Source: JALZHR01 sp036389695 (GTDB taxonomy: Bacteria > Acidobacteriota > Blastocatellia > Pyrinomonadales > Pyrinomonadaceae). From it: 11,218 nt of DNA. Under the pieces are notes generated by a model, which searched no databases, was not told the origin of the DNA, and worked only from the letters and a program-made list of their open reading frames with translations. Positions 6,504-11,218 of this stretch are shown here, one piece after another (position 1 is the stretch's first letter; every line of letters begins with the position of its first letter). The stretch covers positions 1 to 11,218 of the forward strand of contig DASVWG010000099.1 in the NCBI GenBank assembly GCA_036389695.1, given 5' to 3'. The translations under genes were made by a program, and so were the position numbers.

Positions 6504-7019
6504 ATGTTAAAAAAAATATTTATCCCATTGCTAACCGTTTTCATCGGCTTCGGAATCACGCTCGAAGCGCTGTCTCTCTGGCGAAATAACGCTCCGAAAA
6601 AGCCCGGGCAAAGCTTAATCGGCGAGAAATTACCGGCGTCGAATCTTTCGGCGGCAAAGGGCGAAAATTTCGACAATCAGGCGCTGCGAAAAGGCAAGGT
6701 TTTAATAATGTTTCTCTCCGCCGACTGCGAAGCGTGCAAAGCCGAAATCGAGCAGATAGCGGAAATGTATCCGCAGATAAGCCCGCAAATACAAATCTAC
6801 GGCATCAACGTCGACCCGAAAGAAAAACAAAACGCGCTCGCCGAAAACAAAAATATAAATTTTCCGCTCTTAACGGACGAAAAAAGAGAATTTGCCAGCG
6901 CTCTGGCGGTCAAAGGCGTGCCGACAAAATTTCTGGTTCAGGACGGAATCATCAAAAAAGTTTTTCTCGGAAGATTTATCAACCAGATGGACGCGCGGCA
7001 AAAATTGGAACTGCCTTAA
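6504..7019 (+). CDS. Membrane-anchored TlpA-like thioredoxin-fold protein
   Basis: A 171-residue protein with one N-terminal membrane anchor or uncleaved signal (about residues 5-25, after MLKK), placing the thioredoxin-like domain outside the cytoplasm. The fold markers are KVLIMFLSADCEACKAEI (65-82) with the redox pair C75-E-A-C78, the segment YGINVDPKE (99-107), and the cis-proline loop VKGVPTKFLV (136-145, P140). This is the AhpC-TSA/redoxin type often named TlpA or ResA, which reduces or exchanges disulfides in exported proteins or apocytochromes. No cytochrome maturation genes are adjacent. Its immediate neighbour is a cysteine-rich secreted protein, a plausible substrate. No ribosome binding site is seen before ATG 6504; the frame and family start support it. 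The stop is followed eight bases later by the palindrome shared with the convergent GH57 gene. Confidence 0.88.
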   Translation: MLKKIFIPLLTVFIGFGITLEALSLWRNNAPKKPGQSLIGEKLPASNLSAAKGENFDNQALRKGKVLIMFLSADCEACKAEIEQIAEMYPQISPQIQIYGINVDPKEKQNALAENKNINFPLLTDEKREFASALAVKGVPTKFLVQDGIIKKVFLGRFINQMDARQKLELP

Positions 7020-7024
7020 ATTTT

Positions 7025-7167
7025 ATCAATTACGAATTGCGAATTGCGAATTACGAATTGGAAGAAATGACCTTTGAGCTTTGATTTTTGACCTTTGATT
7101 ATTGAGCAAAATCAAAGGTCTAAGTTCAAAGTTCAAAGGTCAAATTAATTCGTAATTCGTAATTGAT
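7025..7167. repeat. Nested composite palindrome between convergent genes
   Basis: The outer stem is ATCAATTACGAATT (7025-7038) with AATTCGTAATTGAT (7154-7167), part of a tandem run of 7-bp AATTGCG/AATTACG units. Inside it, a second hairpin pairs GACCTTTGATT (7090-7100) with AATCAAAGGTC (7110-7120), made from TGACCTTTGA-type units that recur at 7068-7077 and, inverted, around 7130-7142. Two unit families are therefore nested. The element occupies the whole space between the TlpA-like and GH57 genes; its right arm extends into the GH57 reading frame. Confidence 0.85.
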
Positions 7168-8747
7168 TTGTAAATCCGGTAATCAATCTCTTGAAAAATA
7201 TTGTCGCGCGCTTCGATTTCGCTCAAAAGCTCCTCGTTGATTTCGCCTTTTTCGATTTCGGTCGCCAGCAGATTAAAGCGATGAATATGCGAGCGGAAGC
7301 GGCGCGAAGCGTATTCGACCGTCGTGCCCTGATAAATCTGGAAAGCCCAATCGCTCGATTGGGCGAGCAATAATTCGCGCGCGATTTGATTCAGGGCGCG
7401 GAGCGTCAACCCGCTTGCCTCACTGAAACGATTCGCCAAATCAATCATTTTCGCTTCGGCGTCGTGCTGATACGGATACATCCACGAAGTTCCCTCGTTG
7501 AGCCAGACTTTATAATAACCGCGCTCGCCCCAGCTTGAGGCGGAAGGCTGCTGCGTCTGAACCGGCAAGCCCGAATCCAGATAATCGCCCGGCGAGATTG
7601 CCTGAATCTCCGTCTGGTCGTAATGCAGCTTTTTGAAAAAGAAATCCAGAAATTGCGGACCTTCAAACCACCAGTGACCGTACAGCTCGGCGTCGTAAGG
7701 CGAAACGACGAGCGGCGGATGACCTTCGTAAATTTCGCGCAATTCATAAGCCTGCCGGATGCGTTTGCCGAGAAAATCGGCGGCGTCCTGCGCGGTTTTT
7801 TCACGCGCCAAATCGGGCAGATACGGCTGTTTGCGTTCGGTTTTGCCGGTAATGCGGTAATATTTCAAGCCGAGATTGCGGCGGTTTGCGTCGGCGTGCA
7901 GGTGCGGCTTCAGATATTCGAGCGGCAAATCCCAGCCGACATCGCGATAAAATTCGCGATAAAGCGGGTTGCCCGGATAACCGACTTCGGCGCTCCAGAC
8001 CTGCTGCGAAGTCTCGACGTCGCGCGCGAAAGTCGCCACGCCGTTCGGGCATCTGACGGGCGCGTGAACGCCGTAGCGCGGGCGCGGAGTGCCGTAAAGA
8101 ATCGCGTGCGTGTCGGAGATAAAATATTCGATGCCGGCTTCTTTCAGCAAATCCTCGATGCCTTCTTCATACGCGCATTCCGGCAGCCAGATGCCGCGCG
8201 GCTGGCGACCGAAATGTTTTTTGTAATTGGCGACGGCGATTTCGATTTGGGCGCGCCTGGCTTCGCGGCGCGACATCAAAGGCAGAAAACCGTGCGTCGC
8301 GCCGCAGGTGATGATTTCCAAAACGCCTTCTTCCTGCAACTGCCGGAAAGCGTTGATGAGATTTCTTTGATATTTATTGTTCCACAAATCGAGCGAAGCC
8401 GTTAAAGTTCGGACATACATCTGCGCCGCGTCCAGAAATTCCGGCGCTTCCCGCTGCGTCCGCCCGACTTCCTTATTGGCTAATTCGATTAAATTTTCCA
8501 GATGCCGCGTGTATCTTTCTTCCAAAAGTTTGTCGGCGAGCATTTCGCAAAGCGGCGGCGAAACGTTCATCGCCAGTCGCGGCGCCGCGCCCGCTTCGTG
8601 CAGATTCTGAAAGATGAAAACCAGCGGCAGATAAACTTCCGTAATCGCTTCGTAAAACCAGTCTTCTTCCAGAAATTCCGGATATTCGGGATGCCGCACA
8701 AACGGCAGATGCGCGTGTAAAATTAGACTAAAGTATCCAACAGGCAT
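7140..8747 (-). CDS. GH57 family 1,4-alpha-glucan branching enzyme
   Basis: Retaining glycoside hydrolase family 57 enzyme that makes alpha-1,6 branches in glycogen-like polymers, unrelated in fold to GlgB (GH13). The 535 residues carry HAHLP (11-15), CGATHGFLP (148-156), IWLPECAY with catalytic nucleophile E190 (186-193), SPYDAELYGHWWFEGP with acid/base D352 (349-364), then the region SSWGERGYYKVWLNEGTSW (404-422) and the family C-terminal helical part with LLLAQSSDWAFQI (459-471). Length matches the Thermus-type enzymes (around 520). No signal peptide, so it is cytoplasmic. The start at 8745-8747 fits the conserved MPVGYFSLILHAHLP opening; no good ribosome binding site is seen. The last eight residues, SITNYELI, are encoded by a repeat arm and are not expected in the family. 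DUF4912 lies upstream, its common partner. Confidence 0.94.
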   Translation of the reverse strand: MPVGYFSLILHAHLPFVRHPEYPEFLEEDWFYEAITEVYLPLVFIFQNLHEAGAAPRLAMNVSPPLCEMLADKLLEERYTRHLENLIELANKEVGRTQREAPEFLDAAQMYVRTLTASLDLWNNKYQRNLINAFRQLQEEGVLEIITCGATHGFLPLMSRREARRAQIEIAVANYKKHFGRQPRGIWLPECAYEEGIEDLLKEAGIEYFISDTHAILYGTPRPRYGVHAPVRCPNGVATFARDVETSQQVWSAEVGYPGNPLYREFYRDVGWDLPLEYLKPHLHADANRRNLGLKYYRITGKTERKQPYLPDLAREKTAQDAADFLGKRIRQAYELREIYEGHPPLVVSPYDAELYGHWWFEGPQFLDFFFKKLHYDQTEIQAISPGDYLDSGLPVQTQQPSASSWGERGYYKVWLNEGTSWMYPYQHDAEAKMIDLANRFSEASGLTLRALNQIARELLLAQSSDWAFQIYQGTTVEYASRRFRSHIHRFNLLATEIEKGEINEELLSEIEARDNIFQEIDYRIYKSITNYELI

Positions 8748-8760
8748 AGAAAGAATTTAA

Positions 8761-8903
8761 CGCAAAGACGCAAAGACGCAAAGACGCAAGAGAGGAAAAA
8801 TACAGGGATAGCAGGATTTACAGGGATTTAAAAGTTTTTTATATTAAATATCCCTGTCAATCCTGTCATCCCTGTATTTTTCCCTTTGCGACCTTTGCGT
8901 CTT
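8761..8903. repeat. Composite palindrome of CGCAAAGA and TACAGGGA-type units
   Basis: The left side begins with three CGCAAAGA tandem units (8761-8784), and the right side returns their complement (CTTTGCG and TTTGCGTCTTT, 8884-8903). The inner 15-bp stem GGAAAAATACAGGGA (8794-8808) pairs perfectly with TCCCTGTATTTTTCC (8869-8883); continuing inward, CAGGATT-containing segments also match almost exactly. It fills the 174-bp spacer between the DUF4912 stop and the GH57 start, so it lies at the 3' end of one gene and in front of the next. Confidence 0.88.
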
Positions 8904-8921
8904 TCAGGTTGAAAAACTTCT

Positions 8922-9974
8922 TTAACGCGCCGAGCTGACGGGCGAAAATTTCGGAAATCTTTTCGCCGTGGTGCGCGGAAACTTTTGGAAATTTACGAGG
9001 CTCGCTCCGAAAGTTTTATACGAAACTTCGCCCGCTTCCACGGTTTCTTCGCCCGCTTCGAAATCGAAATTTTCCTGCAAAGCCGACAGAACTTTTTCCG
9101 GCGAAAGCCGCTCCGCGCTTTCCTGCATCAATTTTTCCAGCTGCGTGAAAAGATTCGGGCTGATTTGACCGCGCAAATCCGCGAGCGTCGTGCCGGAGGC
9201 GAGCGCGAATAAAACGTGGCGCAGTTCGCCGCCCGGCGCGTCGAGCTTGCGCTTGCCGATTAACTGAAAAAGCGTCTCTTCGGTCGCCGCGTCGGCTTCT
9301 TCGGCTTCGTCGCCCGCGAGCGCCATTTCAAAAGCGTCCTGTTTGTAGCCGGACGCGTCCAGAACTTCGGCAAATTCCTGCGCCGAGACGGCAAACTGCG
9401 GCGACAAATCGAAATACGGCGAAGGCGCGCTGCGCGGCGTTTCGACCGTGTTGGAAAACAAAAGACGGACAAACGGTCGGTCGGCGGACAAAAATCCGAT
9501 TTCGGCGCGGTAATTCGCGTCCGATTCGACGTCGAACCACCACGAACCGGCGGCGGGCACGCGATAAAAATTCTCCGTCTGGTTCGTTAAATTAATTAAT
9601 TTAGCGACAAACGTAAAACCGGCGGCGCGGCTGCCGAACATTTTTTCGAGCGTCTGAAACGGATTATTTTTCAGCGACCAGTAAAAGAAAATCCGGTTCG
9701 GCGACTGCATCTGAAGGCGCGCGCGATTTTCGCTCGGCAGCGCGGGCAATTTCGGCTCGGCAAGCTCTTTAAAAACTTCGGTCGGCTCCGGCTTTTCTGC
9801 TTCCTCTTCGTCGCCGGTCGCAAACTTTAACTCGTTTTCCGGCAGCAATTTAGCTTCGCCTTTCAGCATTTCCGCCGATGAAACCAGATTCAATTTAAAA
9901 TCGGTCAGCGAAAATTCGAGCGTCTTCGTTTCCGTTTCGTTCAAATCAGTTTTTTCAATCTCTTTTTCGTTCAT
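8922..9974 (-). CDS. DUF4912-domain protein
   Basis: A 350-residue cytoplasmic protein. An acidic, probably disordered N-terminus (1-80, with DEEEAEKPEPTE near 55-67) precedes the DUF4912 core, seen in RLQMQSPNRIFFYWSL (86-101) and SWWFDVESDANYRAEIGFL (144-162), RPFVRLLFSNTVETPRSAPSP (166-186). This is the family's typical 'phrase' of aromatic strand, FDV, YRAE and SN-x-V-x-TPR. A Glu/Ala-rich linker (about 215-235) leads to a further helical part and a basic, phenylalanine-rich tail (325-350) ending near FSPVSSAR. Function is unknown for the family; it is often beside GH57 or other alpha-glucan enzymes, as here, which points to glycogen-related binding or regulation (inference). The ATG is preceded by AT-rich sequence without a ribosome binding site. 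Confidence 0.82.
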   Translation of the reverse strand: MNEKEIEKTDLNETETKTLEFSLTDFKLNLVSSAEMLKGEAKLLPENELKFATGDEEEAEKPEPTEVFKELAEPKLPALPSENRARLQMQSPNRIFFYWSLKNNPFQTLEKMFGSRAAGFTFVAKLINLTNQTENFYRVPAAGSWWFDVESDANYRAEIGFLSADRPFVRLLFSNTVETPRSAPSPYFDLSPQFAVSAQEFAEVLDASGYKQDAFEMALAGDEAEEADAATEETLFQLIGKRKLDAPGGELRHVLFALASGTTLADLRGQISPNLFTQLEKLMQESAERLSPEKVLSALQENFDFEAGEETVEAGEVSYKTFGASLVNFQKFPRTTAKRFPKFSPVSSAR

Positions 9975-10050
9975 ATTTATTTATAAAATGCGTTTCGGCA
10001 TCAATAGAGCCGAAATCTTAATTAAATTAAAAGATTGATTATGCGGGCTT
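9975..10050 (-). promoter_or_regulatory. Candidate promoter/operator region before DUF4912
   Basis: TTTCGGC (9993-9999) pairs with GCCGAAA (10009-10015), and directly beyond is the AT-rich imperfect palindrome centred near 10025 (AATCTT 10031-10036 side with AAGATT). Minus-strand TATAAA and TTGATG-like boxes are present but spaced only about 13 bp apart, so no clean promoter can be named. The compact pair of palindromes would suit an operator. Confidence 0.3.
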
Positions 10051-10055
10051 AAAGA

Positions 10056-10166
10056 GTCGAGAGTCAAGAGTCGGGGTCGGGAGCCGGGAGCGTCGGACTC
10101 AGGAATCAAAAATGAAAAGTCGAGAGAAAAACGCTTTCTCCCGACTCTCGACTCCTGACTCTCGAC
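10056..10166. repeat. Composite palindrome of GAGTCGA units after DUF3108
   Basis: The left arm at 10056-10073 (tandem GAGTCGA/GAGTCAA) pairs with 10149-10166 over 18 bp with one mismatch. The loop contains degenerate further units (GGTCGGG, AGCCGGG) and a smaller hairpin near 10118-10150. The right arm starts five bases past the DUF3108 stop (10171-10173). It is the 3'-end structure of that gene and lies upstream of the DUF4912 regulatory region. Confidence 0.85.
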
Positions 10167-10170
10167 CGAT

Positions 10171-10965
10171 TTAACGCGTGACTTTTTTCAGTTTGACTTC
10201 GACTTTATAACCGTCGGTGTTAATGGTCGCGCGGACGGGAATGCGGCGGGCGTCGTCCATAATCCAAATCGTCATCGCGCCTTTTTGTTCGATGACGCGG
10301 CGGGCGCCGAAAACTTCCGGCTCGACGCGAAAACACCAGACTTTGCCGAGAACCGTATTTTGCAGCTCGCGCGCCGCGACGCGCACCGGGATTTTATAAA
10401 CCAGACCGGAATCGCTGACCGTGATTTGAAATGTTTTGCCGGCGGCGAGCGGCATCCGCCGCAAGGCGTAAATGCCCGAAATCAAATCCTGCGTGCTGTC
10501 TTCGATGACGGAAGCGATCTTGCGCGGCGGTCGCATACGGTCGTTCGGGTCGGTTTCGATGTAGGTCACGCTCTTTTCGCCGTAATCGAAAAAAGCCTCG
10601 GAATCGCGCACGCGCTCGCCCTGCTCGTCGCGCTTGGTCGTTTTCAGAATGCGAAATTTTTCGGCATCGACGGTCGATTCGAATATTTGCAGAAACCTGA
10701 AGCCAAACAGTTTTGTCAAACTTCCCTTCGAGCGGGCTTGGGTTTTAATCAGGTAATTTTTGTCGTTTGCAGCGGGCGCGACGTTAAAAGTTATATCGGC
10801 GACGCTGATGCCGCGAAAAATCGCTTTGCTCAATTTTCCTTCGTAAGAAAGAATTTCGCCGATGCTGACGGCTTCGGATTTTCCGTTTGCCTGGGCGAAA
10901 CTCGATGCGCAGCAAAGCAAAATTATCAGCTTCGGCAATAGCGCGTGAATGATTTTTCTCGTCAT
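10171..10965 (-). CDS. DUF3108-domain exported protein
   Basis: A 264-residue protein with a signal peptide (MTRK, hydrophobic 5-20, likely cleavage after AQA near residue 26; the LCC does not form a proper lipobox). The mature chain follows the DUF3108 pattern: GEILSYEGKLSKAIFRGISV (36-55), a beta-rich middle, STQDLISGIYALRRMPLAAG (157-176), and the family's C-terminal GAMTIWIMDDARRIPVRATI (229-248). DUF3108 proteins are periplasmic or outer-membrane associated beta-rich proteins with no established activity; one cysteine (C211) remains in the mature part. It is transcribed leftward as its own unit with a palindrome after the stop. No clean ribosome binding site precedes ATG 10963-10965. The upstream neighbour is a recombinase remnant, so it is not part of an obvious operon. 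Confidence 0.85.
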   Translation of the reverse strand: MTRKIIHALLPKLIILLCCASSFAQANGKSEAVSIGEILSYEGKLSKAIFRGISVADITFNVAPAANDKNYLIKTQARSKGSLTKLFGFRFLQIFESTVDAEKFRILKTTKRDEQGERVRDSEAFFDYGEKSVTYIETDPNDRMRPPRKIASVIEDSTQDLISGIYALRRMPLAAGKTFQITVSDSGLVYKIPVRVAARELQNTVLGKVWCFRVEPEVFGARRVIEQKGAMTIWIMDDARRIPVRATINTDGYKVEVKLKKVTR

Positions 10966-11011
10966 AAAATTAAACTACCTATGCAAAACTAAATCTTTTA
11001 TTTACAATCCC

Positions 11012-11218
11012 TTACTTGAAATCTTCGGGCATCTTAAAAGCTTCTGTATCCGAAAATGCAGCCGGTCGTCGCAAAAGGTCAATTCCGTTTTCGACGGCGC
11101 GGCTGGCGAATGTATGGCGCGCGTCGTAAATCCGAAATTTAAAGCCGGTGCGTTTTAACGTCGCCGGATGTTGAACGCTCAAAATGTGCTTCGGCAGCTT
11201 TTCGTCCGCGCCGTCTTT
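11012..11218 (-). pseudogene. Degenerate C-terminal end of a tyrosine recombinase (partial)
   Basis: Sixty-eight codons run in from the window edge to a stop at 11012-11014. The first half reads like the C-terminal catalytic domain of phage-type integrases: KFRIYDARHTFASRAVENGIDLL matches the box-II pattern (usual DLRHTFAS followed by GxD). After that the expected LLGHSSI segment is not in frame; instead the frame reads RRPAAFSDTEAF. The nucleotides for an I-x-G-x-x-S-like stretch lie in another frame, and the frame is then restored as KMPEDF before the stop. The expected catalytic tyrosine position reads F. I infer compensating small indels and loss of activity. The start and the arginine/lysine of box I are off the window, and a divergent functional protein cannot be ruled out. 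Confidence 0.6.

Noticed and set aside
7623..8405. A 260-codon frame on the + strand inside the GH57 gene
   Set aside because: Antisense shadow of a well-supported gene; no family resemblance and no ribosome binding site.
8761..8903. CRISPR-like repeat array
   Set aside because: Units are 7-8 bp, contiguous, without spacers of uniform length and arranged as inverted arms; no cas genes are present.
10285..10941. A 218-codon frame on the + strand inside the DUF3108 gene
   Set aside because: Antisense shadow of the DUF3108 gene with low-complexity composition.

Overview
The window is a chromosomal segment of moderate GC content carrying eleven recognisable protein-coding loci. Small hydrophobic-tailed secreted proteins, a DUF4912/GH57 pair, an Ino1-type inositol-phosphate synthase and short-repeat-rich intergenic spacers together suggest an Acidobacteriota-like bacterium (Blastocatellia/Pyrinomonadales would fit). 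That placement is inference from gene content and style; no rRNA, tRNA or marker gene is present to fix it. No CRISPR array, insertion sequence with a transposase, or RNA gene was seen.

Layout. A + strand glycerol kinase (glpK, 134-1615) converges on a block of four - strand genes: an SRPBCC ligand-binding-fold protein (1699-2175), an unrecognised exported protein (2260-2826), a single-ring Clp/AAA+ ATPase (2981-4183) and myo-inositol-1-phosphate synthase (4551-5870). A divergent promoter region (5871-6119) drives ino1 leftward and, rightward, a small secreted eight-cysteine protein (6120-6401). That gene is followed by a strong hairpin and then a membrane-anchored TlpA-like thioredoxin (6504-7019). 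The right part is again - strand: a GH57 alpha-glucan branching enzyme (7140-8747), a DUF4912 protein (8922-9974), a DUF3108 exported protein (10171-10965), and the degenerate C-terminal end of a tyrosine recombinase running off the window (11012-11218).

Functional picture. The genes are mostly individually transcribed housekeeping or accessory units rather than one pathway. Central carbon and lipid precursor metabolism is represented by glpK (glycerol 3-phosphate), ino1 (inositol phosphate) and GH57 (glycogen-type branching, with its habitual DUF4912 neighbour). Protein quality control is represented by the Clp-type ATPase, and envelope redox biology by the TlpA-like protein beside a cysteine-rich exported peptide.

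The most striking structure is not a gene. Nearly every gene 3' end carries a composite palindrome. In the five largest, each arm is a run of short (7-8 bp) tandem units or near-copies of them; arms match each other within a locus but the unit differs from locus to locus. Some of these elements supply stop codons (SRPBCC) or the last codons of a protein (GH57). I regard this as a class of locus-specific hairpin elements acting as bidirectional 3'-end structures, and as the best candidate in this window for something under-described.
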